A stretch of 64,000 nt of DNA from contig NC_092676.1 of the NCBI RefSeq assembly GCF_964355755.1, forward strand, positions 5,812,288 to 5,876,287. The letters run 5' to 3'. Shown one piece after another: positions 13,601 through 28,600 of the stretch. The position numbers and the translations under genes were made by a program. Below the pieces are notes generated by a model, which worked only from the letters and a program-made list of their open reading frames with translations, had not been told where the DNA came from and made no database searches. The first letter of the stretch is position 1. Each line of letters starts with the position of its first letter. Source of the stretch: Antedon mediterranea. Lineage: Eukaryota; Echinodermata; Crinoidea; Comatulida; Antedonidae.

Positions 13601-16600
13601 ATTTAAAACGTAATTGTTACACGGACAATTATCTGATAAATTGATTTAATTTATGAACATATCATATCACTGACGCCAACTTTACTGTTGTTTAAAATCT
13701 GAACCTGAAAATACATTTGACATAGCTATATCGCTGTCGTATCATAGGGTACGGGTATGTAGTTGCTGTCTGCTAATCGTGGTCGTGTATTTTCATTGGT
13801 TAAGGTTAAAATCACTGATGCATCACTGGATTAGCGTTATGAAATCTACCCTCTCCCGCTAGAGTTATTAACGCCACTGGCGCGGAGTAACAGCTCCCTA
13901 ACGCTAATCCGCGGCATGGTTCAGACACAAAAATATGTACGCCGCTTACATAACTTCACCGTAACTCCGTGACTCTGAACATACCCTAACAGTTGCTAAG
14001 TTGGCTGTGATCAAGTTTTGGTACAGGATACTATTTCCTTGAGCACAGCTATAGCCTACAGTAGCCTCTTTCACGCAATATTCCTGCATTACAGCGTATT
14101 GATAACATATTCATAATCTTTACATTTATTTTAGTAAAGTTTTGGAGGCCAGCAAATTTGAAGGGTCCATACACAGGCCCATTGGAACCGTGCAGAAACC
14201 TGTTAGATAAACAAAATTAGGAACTTTCACGCAAAAAGTCATTCTTGTGGTTTTTGTAAACAACTAGATTTGAGGATGATTTTGTAGTTTATTACTGCCA
14301 ACTGCATGCTTTGGTTCCTTAACAATTCGTAAACATAGTTTTAATGTGCACACTCTTATTCACTGAAATTCAGATTTGAGAAACATACTTGCAGAATCCA
14401 AGCATTTTCTGAATTTACAGTAATTCTTAAGATGCTATAATAAATCAACAAGTATATTATCATAACTATGATTTATTGAATATAACCAGGACTCATCAAT
14501 GACTATATTAAATTCTGGCAATAAATTTTAAAAGTGATTTCATCTGCTCTTCAAATACTGTACATTCAGCGCCCACTGTCAACCAATCAGGAAAGGTTAT
14601 TAAACTGAATCTGACCATATGTTTTTATTGTACATAAATACGAAAACACTGATTGAAACGGTTTAGAGCTAGACCTATCATTCTAAATATGGATTTTGTA
14701 ATATCTTTATGAAACAACAGCCAATTAAATGTTCATGAGGTTCATTGAATAACAGCCAGAAATAAAACCTTTACCGAACCCAAATCGCTTGAATAATATG
14801 AAAACATGAAAAACTTACATAACATCGTGAGAAGCATTATCAGTCATCTTGTATCTATATATAAATCTTTTCCAATTCACTTCCCTTTTATATTCAAATA
14901 TATTTTACATCAGTACTATTTCGAAAATATACCATCATAAACAATGATGGATCACTCCTCTACACTGAATGCTAATGGAATGATCAACCACGATAGCTTG
15001 AAGCAGATTCTATACAAGGAAGCTACTAGATTTTTATCTTGGTTTCACACTTGAACATAAAATATAGTTTCTATGCAAGAGGAAGTAAAATGAAGAATCT
15101 AGCTGTATCACAGTAGTAAAATCCCATTCACATGAAGTTTAATCAGCTTGAGTGCAATAGTGCAAACCGATGAACTTAACTATTTAACACTATTTTTGTC
15201 TGGCGTTGACATAATCTATAGATAATACTGGATAAGGTCTGGCTAATTTATATATTCCAGAATATCGTTTTTTGTATTAAAAGGTTATGCAGTGGGGGTT
15301 GACCTATAATAGATGACCTATATTGTTTTGACAACTCTTATACATGATCACATTGCTGATTACCATTTTCCCCCTATTAAATGTATGAGCATTTTCTATG
15401 TATGAAGCACAGGCTATTGTCGGTTTATCCAGGTAAGCTAGGCACGAAATAGATACTGAGATTTCATTTGGTATACAATACAGGCATATACCATGCAATA
15501 AAAGAATTTTATAATGATTCAAATTGGCACCAATCAGTGAAGGGTCCTCAAACGATATTAAAGAAACGAACAATTGAAAGAGAACTTCCAAAATGGCCTG
15601 GTGTCATGCACTGCTTTAATAACAATGATTACTTTTGTACTTTACAGTAAAAGTCTCATATCGTGTACACAGGCTATTATACAAATTACTTTGCTAGATA
15701 AAAACCTAAACAAATCAACCAACACAATCACTCTCACAATAATTCTCTTAATATAAACAAGACAGGTATTGAAAGGTTCGTCAAATCTACTTTCACATAA
15801 ATGTAGTTAACTATTTATAGTGCCGTAATTCAGAACAAAACAAAAATCAAGATATTCTGGGCCGAATGGTAAGACAGCTCTCCTCAAACAAGGGCTTGAA
15901 AGTGGTTGTGCAGGGCCGTAGCAACTAGTACGGTTGGTAAGGTTTTAACTTGACCAATTTTTTACAGAGGCCTTTGACAACCCAGTGCATTGTGATTGTT
16001 CCATTTTCTTGCGAAAACCGGACCAATTTATTTCTTGTGGCTATATCACGGTTGTGTGCACTTAAAAAAAACCAGTGCATCAGAAGACAATGGGTTATCA
16101 TAGTGTATAGGTTCATCTCAGCCTCGGGAATGAGTGCTGTTTAGTGGCAGAAGGTCACAAAGCAATTGCTGTATGTAATAGCATCCAGTACTCCATCCAT
16201 ACAGTATATAACGCATAAATTCGAATCTATTGCGAAGTGGAAGTGCACTTTATATGCAAAATATTTTGTTGTTGTGAGATTTATAAAGATGTAGATATAA
16301 AGGGTCTAGAATCCATAAAACAAACATTTAATTTAGAACTGTGAGGGAAGATTGGATATGTAAAAACAATTGTGGCCAAAGACCATTTTTAAAAGGTGTG
16401 AAAGATAGGGATTGTCCTACAGTAATGTTTTAGTGTTAGCATACAACGAGTACATATCTATTGCATATATTAACGGCTAAATGGGATTGAATGGGATTGA
16501 ATGGTATAAAGCATTTTGATCAATACTGTACTATGCCATGTTATAGCACCAGGCAGTATAAATAAAATAAATTTGTCTTGTATTAAAAAACATATAAATA

Positions 16601-19600
16601 AAATCTATTGAAATCATAATCTATCAAAAGACAAAATCCACAATACATACAATTCAACAGCCATTTTGGAGAGAGATTCAGTTTATATCCTTATGTCACC
16701 TGAACACATACTTTATTGTGGAGATTACGGACTGTTTAGATAGGTTTAAAATGAATTGTGTGTGTTAAATAGTTGTGGTGAATTTAATATGTATTATTTA
16801 GGTTTATAAACCCCTCTTTATTTATGGGCTACGGAGCATGAAAGCAAATATCCTTAAAAGGTTTATTTGAATATGAAAAAAAAAATGTGTTGTTAAACAA
16901 AAATCACATAATAGTATGATAAACTATTGTTGAAAACATTTGTAAACTTGACATGGTGATTAGTAATATTATAAATCAGTATAATATACATAAATAATCT
17001 TATATCATAGTATGCTAAATTAATGAAGTCACAAAAATGACAAAATAAAATTATATCAATGTTTAGTTTGTTTCATTTTGTATTTAATACATTAGTATAA
17101 CAACTATGTAAAGTACTTTCCTAAAGAGGGCAGCAAATAAGACAGACATTAAACCAGATGAATGTTTATATCATGTTATGTAATATGATGGTACTGCCCT
17201 CTATCATTGTAAAAATACTATACAGTAAGTTTGCAAAAATGCTTGTCTCGTGAACGTTCTGGCCTCACAAACCCTGAGGGCAACCAGAGATTTGGTTACT
17301 CTCTACGTGACAATGGAAAAAAACAGGAGAAAATCCTTCATTTTAATTTTAATAATATGCATATTTTTACTCAGAAAGAAATGTTAGGTTTATGGTCAAA
17401 ATCTCCTATTTCACGAAAGAGAAAATCAATATATTATGATTAAGATACTTTACATGCCAATACTGCTATACATTAGGCCAAATAAAAAAGATGTTTAGTT
17501 TCACATCTGGGACTTATTTTCGGGAAATTCAATGCAAAAGATATTAGTAATAATCACTTTAATATTGCGCAGTATTTCAAAATCCTAGATCCTATTAGTC
17601 CTATATATAACAATTTTTTATATAAAATAATCAAGATTTTATTTTATTTTTCCCGAAGGGAGATGCGTGAGTATATAAAAAACTGTATAATAGCACAACA
17701 CAATGATAACGAGATCTTACTTCAATTATTACTTTACTTGAAAATATGCAAATACATTGATGTCACCTGTCACCATGGTAACAGATAGGCAATTAACTAG
17801 TGCGTAAAGGGTTTCTATTTAAAGTTTGAAATGAATGAATGTGACATTTTCTGGCCTTATACCTTCTTCAATTTCGTAATAACATTCATCACTACTCATG
17901 TTACCAATATATAATTAAAACGCAAAGCTGTGAATTTCTTGAGCAAATCCAGACGACAAAAGAATGATAAATGAACTAGGTCTTACGCATACACAATTGC
18001 TAGTACAAATATTTAGGTTGATAAATATAGATAAATCGCGTTCTCCTTAATGCCTAATGTTTATCGAAGAAAATATCCCAATAGCTGAGACGCAGACAGC
18101 AAGGGCAGGTGAAAATATTAGAACTAATTGTACAAATGATCATTTTGCATATCTCATCAGGTGATTGGTGAATTAAATACCTTGTGGATGAATCACTTAA
18201 CAAAAGAAAATTGATGATGATGTGATTAAGAAACTTGTCTTCAAAAAAACTGATTAATCTGGGTGAGAATGACAACACCATTTTGACTAAGATCTTAAAA
18301 TGATGGACATTTAACGTAATTGTAATTGCATATGAGTGATGGGGTTCTGACAATGATTGACAAACTATATGCTATGGGCAAAGGTTTTGATGAGGGGTGA
18401 AGAGAGGGGGAGGGGTGGCTAGACTACCAGTCGTATACCCTTCACACCAGGCTACTTGTGATAATACAGTATATAAACATTTGGTGTGAAAGCAAGAGCC
18501 ACAGAATTTGAGTCGGTACATAGATGGCACAACAAGTGTTTGATCAGAGTGCTAACCTTTGACCCTAATATCCATATCTATTTTACTACGATCTGCATAT
18601 GCAGAAGTTTATCGAGTAGTCTCAATTTACACATTAGTACTGTATAGGCCCACTGTGAAATAATTTGAGTAGGTTAAGGAGTCACTCTATGGTCACTGAT
18701 GTTAGGTACCATTTCACACAGTGGCATTTGTTCATCACCTCAATATGTGTGAATGGTGGCAGCACATTGCGTATCGTGATTTTATTTATGTATTTTTAAT
18801 ACTTCTTTTATACACAAAACATTTTCCCCATCAGGCCTACTACAGGACAATGCTCAGAATACTGGCAGATGATCCATTGTTTTTTTAATAATATACAAAG
18901 TTTTTTTATCATACACATGTGCAATGTAATGTACACGGCAGGCCTACCAACAGCTTTAAATTCAATCTGAGACTGTGTTTCCGATAAAAACTAACTGATA
19001 ATATGTCTGTGGAAACAGAGTTTAACGGATTCCTTTCGAGGAAAAAATTAACCGATAATTATCTCATTCAAATTGGATAATTATCAGATAAATGCGATAA
19101 ATTTTAACCTTTGACCTGAAGGACAAATCATTGCATTGTGATTGGAAACTTGGGTTGTTCGGTAATGACTGATCATGCACACTTTATTTTTAATGAATTA
19201 CCTGTTTAACCGATAATTTTGTTTTGGCTGCGGAAACATGGCCTAAAGGATGAACCAATTAGATTAAAGTATTACCTAAAGATTCTGCTGTTCGTTGCTA
19301 TCACGGTTACTATGAGTTAGCATCAATCAATACAAACAAGACATTTGTGTACAATGTCATTAATAATCCCAACATTGTAAGGCCACACAAATAATAAGTA
19401 CCAATTTACAATATTATTATTATTATTAATTCTCTACAGGTGCATACGGCAATTAACACGCTCAGCTGTAGAAGGTCAAAGTATATTATATTTTTCAATT
19501 TTTGTTGTTCTCAGTTAAATATCACGATGCAATGATTAATCACCATGGTAACCTAAAGCCTTCTTTCACGAATTAGTTATTGATGCTGATAACAAGCAAC

Positions 19601-22600
19601 TTAAATTAAAATTTAGGAGATTGTTTTTCCTTTAATGAAGAGAAGATTATTGTTTTTAAATGTGGCTCACTGTTACTTTTTTCTAATCACAGTAAAACTC
19701 CATTAAAAGAACACCTTTGTCATCCAAAAAATTGTCCTCTTAATAGGGGTGTCCCATGCATAGGACTGGTAGTGGTAAAACATATTACCCTTTTATTTGT
19801 GTCTCGTAATAGTAAAAATGTATTTATTAAAGTAATAATGTAATTGTGTCTTCTGAATAGGGTTTCCCAACAAATAATCAATGTGTTGTATTCGTTGAAT
19901 GGAAAATGAGATTGACAGCTGTATTTTACCTCAGAGAGAGCAAACCTCCACATAGACATATGAAATGATGTCTTCCTTTAAAACCAACCTTTTAAATGTT
20001 ATGAAAATAACAATGCTGACAAACACACGTGATTGACCTCATAACCTCTCGCCATTCTGGCGGATGTAATGAGGTGACTCCAACATGCACAACATTTTCA
20101 AACACATTCAGAAAATTCTCAAAATGTTTACAAAAAGTTGAACATGCAGTAGAACCCTTAATTATAACCATTAGATATCACATGATGCATATTAACCAAT
20201 CAAATGGTAAGGATACACCTGAGGTATGATAATTTTTTTTTTTTTTTATTCCTATTATCTTAAATAATTAATATAAAACCTAATTTAATATGTTAAAAAT
20301 ACAAGATCTCTACTTGGTATTCAATCAAGATTCATTTCATAACATCATAACATATTAAGTTACATAACCTATCATTTTACCAACTTTTTATGAGAAGAAT
20401 ATTTGATAAAAAATAACAGAGAAAGTAAAAAAAAAATGCCTTTCTGTATAATAGTAAATCAACTGAACTAGAAAATGATAATAAGGGATGAAACCAGAGA
20501 TTTAAATTGGCTTTTCATACAAATATTATTAAGGGTTAAAAATATGGACCTACTTCCCTTATTGTGAAAACCAAAAGTTGGAAAAGGAAACTACAATGTA
20601 CTTTGAAAGCAATTAGGCCCTGTGAATAGGAGAAATTCAAATACTAATAGTGTTATTATGATGCCTTTCCTTCTACCTGTATACTATACATAAACTACTA
20701 CTTTTATGGCTCTCCCTTATATTATGTATTACTACAAAATCACATGAAGTGTGAAGGGTATACGACCGGTAGTCTAGCCACCCCTCCCCTCTCTTCACCC
20801 CTCATCGAAACTTTTTCCCATAGCATAATAGTTTGTCAATCATTGTCAGAACCCCATCATTCATCAATTACAATTATGTTAAATGTCCATCATTTTAAGA
20901 TCTCAGTCCAATGTGTTGTCATTCTCATCCTATGAAAACTACTCTACTATATGACAGACTACTCAATTAAGAGACAACCTTTAGAACTACCCTCCAAATA
21001 CTACTAAGGAAAATCGTAATGCAGTTATTGCCTGGGGATAGTCTAGACCCATCTTGGGAAGTAGGAGGAGACAAAAGGGAGGTTTCGCAACCTTACGAAT
21101 ACGAAAACGGATACGTCATACATTTGTGAAACTTTTGAGCTGATCCCCATTTCATATTCGTAAAGCGTATTCGTGTTGACGAATATCACCAGTCATATTC
21201 GTAACTACAAAACGAGTATAGTTTTTGATCTATTTTGCACATTTTGCATTTGAATCAGGAATGATTTATGATTATAATATAATTATAGATTTATTGAAAG
21301 TAATTTACTAAAATGCCAAGTCAATTTTGATAAATAGCAGTTTTTAAAGTCCTCACTCGCTTTGATGTTACACTAGGCCTAGGCAGCCAAGCACCAAGCA
21401 ACAAGTACCTAGCAGCGCTTCGCTCAAATTTACCGCAGTCATATTTTGGACGCGCCTCAATATTTTGTTGCCATACGAAACAGATTTTTTATGGCTTACA
21501 AAAACGAATACGTGTGCGTGACGTATCCGTTTTCGTTATCGTATTCGTAAGATTGCGAAACCTCTCTATTGTGTACAAGACTATCTCTAATACTGTACTT
21601 TGGTAAAGTGAAATGCATCTATATTTTATAATGTTGGGAGGTTTATCACCTGTAGTAAGTATGTTGTATATCTAACCTTACCCGATTCTAGTCTAAACTA
21701 ATAAAATAATAATAATATCCTGGATTTATATAGCGCCTAATGTTGTGAAACCTCTAAGCTCTGAACATTATTACTCCAGTAATTTTTTCCTGATCAAACA
21801 CCTATGGAAACATACTACCATATCAAAAATGTAGCTAGTAATCCGTGAAAAGTTGTGTCTTGATCTAACCAGGTTCCCATTTATACACCTGGGTGGAGAG
21901 AGGCAGACGCAAGTAAAGTATCTTGCCTAAAGGATACAAGCAATGCGTGTTGGATTCGAACCTCGATCTCACGATCAGTAGTCGAACGTCCAGCACACTG
22001 CGCCACACGCTCTTGTAAAACCTTTTGATTTAGTTCAATATATCAATATATTATACATGCTTTGTGGCAAATTTTTACAATTTCCAGTAGATCCTTGAGC
22101 ATGCATACCACATTGAATTTAAATGTCTTGGTACCTTTAACTACTATTTATATAGTCAATCATAGGGTTCATAACAGAAATGTACTGTTATGACAATTAT
22201 GATGCAGGTTCAGCTGAGTTTAGTCAAACACAAAGTGCCAGTCTAGCCTAAGGACATTTTGATTAGATCATTGAATAGGAAGTGAATACAGAATTAAAAA
22301 AACAGTAATAGTGGGAGGTGACTTTTACTCTAAAGCTCTGTCTACACTATCAAACTTTATGTGACAAAAAAGGGTGATGTGCCCATATATAGACATGATG
22401 ATGTCATGTCAGTACCATATTCAAGCATATCACTACCAAATTTAGGCACATTAAACATTTTTGTCAAACTATTTTGATAGTGTAGACAATGTTCCTGATT
22501 AGGTATTGGTCGGTAAAATATCTGTTCTTTTGTTTATTCCACAGGAAAGTGTCTCCTTAATAAGATTGTCCTTTGAGTAGTGGCATGGCCATAAGTTAAA

Positions 22601-25600
22601 ACTTATATTCCTCTCATTTGTTTCAGAAAAGTGTCCCTTTAAGATGTGTCCCCACAATAGAGGTTAACCATTGTGTCAAAGCATATCCCTTTAGTCGTTT
22701 CATGGAAGTGTCCCTTTAAGATGTGTCCCTCAATAGAGGAACCATTGTGTCAAAACATATACCTTTGTTCGTTTCATAGAAAAGTGTCCCTTTAAGATGT
22801 GATCCCTCAATAGAGGTTGACCATTGTGTCAAAACATATATTCCCCTCGATTCATTTCATGGTATAAGTGTCCCTTTAAAGGTTGTGTCATTTAAATATA
22901 GGTTGGTCATTGTAGTTGGTTGGTCGGTCATTTTTAATATAAAATATAAATTCCTTACAGTAGTTTGTTTCACGGAGAAGTGTCCTTTAAGGTGTGTCCC
23001 CTCAATAGAGGTTGGCCACTGTGTCATACTATCTCTTCATTCGTTTCATGGAAAATGGTCTCCTTAGTAGTATCGTTTCCCCTTGAATAGAGGTTTGGTC
23101 GTTGTGTTTAAAATTTATTTTCCTTGTTCGTTTTATGGGAAAGTGTACCCTCCAGTAGTCCTACTTTAGAAGTACTGAAGTAAAAAAAAAAAAAAATCAA
23201 AACTTACCTTGCTGGTGTGTACTGAGGTTCAATTGAATTTTGCATGTTTTAATTCTCAATAAATTATAGTCCAATTTAATTTGTTCATAGAAACAGACAC
23301 AGACCTTGATAGCAACCAATAAAAGAACAAGGTCATAAAATAATTAAATTATTACAAGGAACAAAATATAAAATTTGTCTGGGTTAGCTTCTCACATTCA
23401 AAGTTGTTTTAACACTAATACAATATTACTATTTTGTTGAACAATAAATTTTAATTTTTAACAAGGAGTCCATATTCATTTCATTTCATTTTCATTTCAT
23501 TTCTTTATTCGACAACAAGCGGTCCAGGGATTGCGACAGCAACAGAGCACCATAACACATTTGTGTCCGCAATCCCTGTAACATACAACTTAATACAAGT
23601 TAAAAATGAATATAAAATATACAGAATATATAAAAAATTTAATTAATTTTAATTAATTCACCCAGGCCAATACCCTTAATATTGTTTTTAGCCTAATTTT
23701 TTGTTAATGGACCAAACTATGACAACTACAGTACTGTAAATATATTAACACAATTCCGTTATTATAACATATCTTAATTTGAATATTCAATTTATTTCTA
23801 TAGTACCCAAAGGTAAAGTAATATTAAAGAGGTAGCTGGCTCATTTGTGTTTCAGCAATGTATTTTTCTTTCTGTCCAGCATGTCTTATCTGTACATTAT
23901 ATTTTGTTATTGTACTGTATATTATATATTGCTATTATGCTGGTCAAAACAAAATGAAAAATGAAGCTACCAAACATGGATATATAATAGAGTCCTTATT
24001 AAGGATCAAATAAAGTGTCACTTTAAAAGAATGTCCTTTAAAAAGGGTTAATTTATCCTAAATTAAAGGAACATGGGACCCAAGCATAAGATAGAATTAT
24101 ACTTTGAAAAAAACTATAAAGAATGATAAAGAACTATATTGAGATAATTTCCAAATAGATACCGATCACATTTTTCAGATAACTTATAAAAAATTGATAT
24201 GAATTTTTAAATTTAAACTCGGTATTCATCAGAGAATGCATTCATCAATTGATAGGAAAATAAATAATACCGAAGAAGATGAAAAATAACGCTATGGAGT
24301 TTCAAATGCCATAAATGTGTCTACAAACAATAGGTTTTACTGATATCATACTATGATATAAAAAAAGGAAATTATTGAGAAGAGAAAATTAGTATTGGAA
24401 GAATGAAGGTCAAATTTAGGTCACCATTTTGGAGATATAAGGTTTATACTAGGTTTGAGCATGGGCGAATTTTTTTCTCCATGGTTTGAAAAGAGCTGCT
24501 ATACAGGGCCTGTTTCTGGTACAATTTAATAACGTATTTAAATAGCATAGGCCTATACCTTCTTTTTCTTGGCAGCAAAAACAGAGAACTGGATAGAAAC
24601 TGCATTTTGGAATGGCATATTCAACAAGTTAATTTGATAATTGATGATTATCATGATATGACGTTGATAATTGATGATGTTGATTGATAATTGACAATGA
24701 TTTATTATGATTATGATGATAATGATGATGATGATGATGATAATGATGATAATGATAATGAATGAAAATGATGGTGATAATTGATCATGATGATATTGAT
24801 ATGGTTATGATGATCAGCTGATCTGTATTCATTTTAATGGTTTTAGATTTTAGTTTTATTGCATGGTCTAACCACAGAAATGCGTCAATGACCCCATTTA
24901 CACTTCGACAATTTCTTAGCCGGCCCGAAGTCGGCCCGACGCCGGCTTTCTTTTTAGCCCGCAATGTGTTTACACTTACCCAAAAAGCCGGCCTCGGGCC
25001 CTTACTTTTGCGTTTACACTTGCTCTCGCGGAAGAGTGCTCGATGATACGATTTCGCTACATTCACGTCTTAAAAAGTTAATATTATAAGCGTTGTCGAT
25101 CTACACTAGGCCTAGGCCTATCAACTTTATCAAAAAAGAATCAAATAACGGTATTTAATATTGATCAAAACAATTGTATTATTGCTTTTACTACTAATGT
25201 TTGCGTCTCGTTTTCTAAAGAATAGTAGTAGATCATACGCCTTTTTCACGAAACGGAAGACATCTTCGATCGATGACAACACAAACAATGCCGTTCAACG
25301 AAGCGTAACCAACAGAAATAACATAGCGTTTTCAGCCTATTTTCGGAGGACAAGTTACTTAAAAATTCGTAAATCCTCAACGGACAGTCGTATGGACAAA
25401 ATTTTTACTGTAAAATGTTCTTTAAAGATTAGCCTATAGAAGTTTGTGATTAAAAAAAATTATAATTTTTTTTTCACTTCTTAAGTCCATCGAAAAAAAA
25501 CACCATAGTTTATAAGCATAGGCGCCGCATGGTGTCCTGAAATCCCCTGAAAACACTATGTTATTTCTGTTGGTTACGCTTCGTTGCACGGCATTGTTTG

Positions 25601-28600
25601 TCATAGATCGAAGATGTCTTCGTTTCGTGAAAAAGGCGTATACATCTTCACCAATTTAATTTCAATGAAGAATTTCCGATTCATCAGCAATAAGTTTCGT
25701 AAACTTAAAGCTATAGGCCTAGTTGACCCAGAACGTTCATTTTATGACCGCGAGTGTTTACACTATACGAAGTGCCGGCCCGAAGCCCGCAATTGCCGGC
25801 CCGAAGCCTACTCTAGACTAGGCTCAAAATTGAGCCGGCTCGAGGCCGGCTCGGTTGTTCCCAGAGTGTTTACACTTGTGCACTTTTGGCTCCGAGCCGG
25901 CCTCGGGCTCGCTAAAAGCTGAAGTGTAAATGGGGTCAATGTTGTTAAGAAAATGGACTAAATGATCTTCTCTCTAGAAGCATGTAGGGTAATTTGAATC
26001 CAGTTCGTACTACTGCAGGCCTATTAGTTGTAGGTTTCAAGTTAAGTATTAAGAAATTTAACACTTAATACCACAACTTTGTTTTCTCAAGACTCGTTGA
26101 AGGTATATTGTTTTTATAACTACACGTAGCATATTATGCCCATTGCTTTAGGCTTAAATACAAGGTATGTATTGTTCCCCAAAAAAATTAAGATTTATAA
26201 AATCAATTAAATGGTCTATTTTGTAGTTTTAACCATGTTAATCACTTCCGTAGGAAAACATGAAAGAAATAATGTTTTTGCTTATAAAATGACATTAAAC
26301 GGTTATTTTCAACCAATTGGCTGGCAGGCAATTTTAGTATTTTTTACTGTAAATTACAGTTTTTTCAGCTAAATATATATTTTTTTTCGATTCAATAGGT
26401 CATAGTGAATAACTATTACTTGACATTAAAATGGCATATTCAACAAGAAAAATTATTTTTCAGGTGGACAATACATCTTTTTATTGTATTTCAACTATTA
26501 GTGTCGAATCATACCCATTGTTACACCTATCACATGCAGGAAATATTAGTCTAGTTGTACAATTAAGAATGAATGTCAAGAAAGAAATAATTGCATCTTT
26601 AGGAAATAGCCTGTTAAAAAATTCTTCACATTTTGAACATTTATTTCATATGTGATGACCGGATTTCCTGGGGATAATTTATCATCAACATACACGATTA
26701 CATTATTAAATTTATTTCAGAAGCTAACAGAATATTGCTAGATTCATCAAATAGATAGCATTCTTTACCTAAAAAAAGCGAAATTAAATGAAAACCAAAA
26801 TTTTATTTTTATTTTGCAACTATAATTTAAAGCCTCGTCACTGAGAGGTCCATGTTTTTCTCCATCTGGGCGGTTCTGCAATTATACTTCTTCCTACTCT
26901 TTAATAATTTGTGCAATCATTTGTATTGTTGATATATCCGTAAATACTGTTATGAATAACTTTGGAATTTTAAGGAATTTAACATCATTACTTTGGGTGT
27001 TAATACTGGACATCCATTTATGAACACTGTACAATGGAATCATTTAAATTGTTTGTGATCTGCATAGAACTTTCATAAAATCCACAACAAATATAATTTT
27101 ATATTTTTCATTTTCATCAATTACGCAAGCATTAATGGAAACAAGATCCGACACAGATTTAGCTGGATCAGCTTGGATTAAGCAGGATCAGATTGGTTTA
27201 AGCGGGATCAGATTGGATTAATCTACAATGCTATATAGTGCCGTTCTTTTCTCGCCAATCTCGGTTATTAAGACAGACTGTACTAAGATTAAAACCTCGT
27301 TATTGAAAATAATGCATTCTCATTTTGCCAAGCTTAATAAAAATCTAATCATGTCATGGAAACAAACAACAATATTTTTTAATAGAACTATTCAATGACA
27401 CGGTCCAAAATAATTAATCTTTAGAATACATCTACAGTACTGTATTGTAAGTCCAGAATACCGAAACGGTCCAGTTATTTTAAAGAGTTTTTTTTATACC
27501 AATTTTGACAAAAGGTCATTTAATAATTAAAGACATAAAATGGAAGAAACTTTTCTAATTTATCACAAATATTCCTAAAATAATATATACTAGGTTAAAT
27601 GTACACATAGATATACAGTTATCTATTATCATAAATTAGTAAATAGTTACTCCACAGGGTGAAACTGCCTTACCTTCTTAACTCACTGTGCTTAAACAAT
27701 ACTGTACCCTGTTTTAAGTTTGGCTTCAGCCTGTGCAATTGACCCTGCCTAAAATTTGTTAAAAGATGCTGTTGGGAAACTTTTGGCTAGTCCATTTTAA
27801 AATAGGGGTGACATATTCAATTCTAATTTAATAAACAAAATTGACATAAAATAAATTTGCCAAGCATCTAAAAGACATGCTTTATTAATAATATAAATAT
27901 TTTACAGTTATATTTAAATTTATGAAAGATTAATTATTAAATGTTGATTAGTTTTGGCTTTGTTTAACTGACACAAGTTCAGTAAATAATAGAATATTCT
28001 GTATCACTTTACGAATAGTATACACAACGTTTTTACCTTATTAATGGAATGGTGTTTGCTTTGTGTTTATATCAGGAAATTTATTCTATTGACGTTGTGA
28101 TCATCTTACATAGGAATACAAAAATCACTTGCAATATATAAGAAACCAAAGATAATACTTAAAATAATGTTAATAATAATATTAATAGCTGCTGTATTGA
28201 TAAGTCTCATGTGTTTTGGATGTTTAACAAAATGATTGCAATCAATATAAAATCACTTTAAACAAGAAATATTTCTTACAAAAAACGCCGTTCTTTCTTC
28301 ATCAGATATAATGATTTATTATATCAATTATTTTTGTTTAACAATCAGTAGTAAACATGATTTATATAAAAATAGTCTGGACTACACTGTACAGAACAAA
28401 AATATAATCATAAACAAAACTACAGCATATGTAAACTGAATATATGTACATTACATATTCCAGGGTAGGAGCATTAACTCCCTAATGACCTGGCCCACAT
28501 ACTAGTATAAAGGCCTACTACATAACGATGGAACATTAGAAGTCAATATTGCTCAATATTAAAATAAAGAAAGAATTATGAAAATCTGACTTGTAGTTTT

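Noticed and set aside
18968-19243. Possible small inverted-repeat element (TGTTTCCG...GCGGAAACA)
   Set aside because: Terminal match is short and imperfect and no target duplication is visible.
19720-19959. MSMWRFALSE frame as another TP53I11 first exon
   Set aside because: Its donor would be phase 0, which does not match the shared exon, and it lies in a dispersed repeat.
25584-25922. 112-codon frame with GC-rich 3' half
   Set aside because: Entirely inside the foldback element; the frame is a by-product of the inverted arms.
28260-28320. MKKERRF followed by a GTAAGAA donor, in phase for TP53I11
   Set aside because: Very short, weak exon end and no other support; expected by chance given the number of donors scanned.
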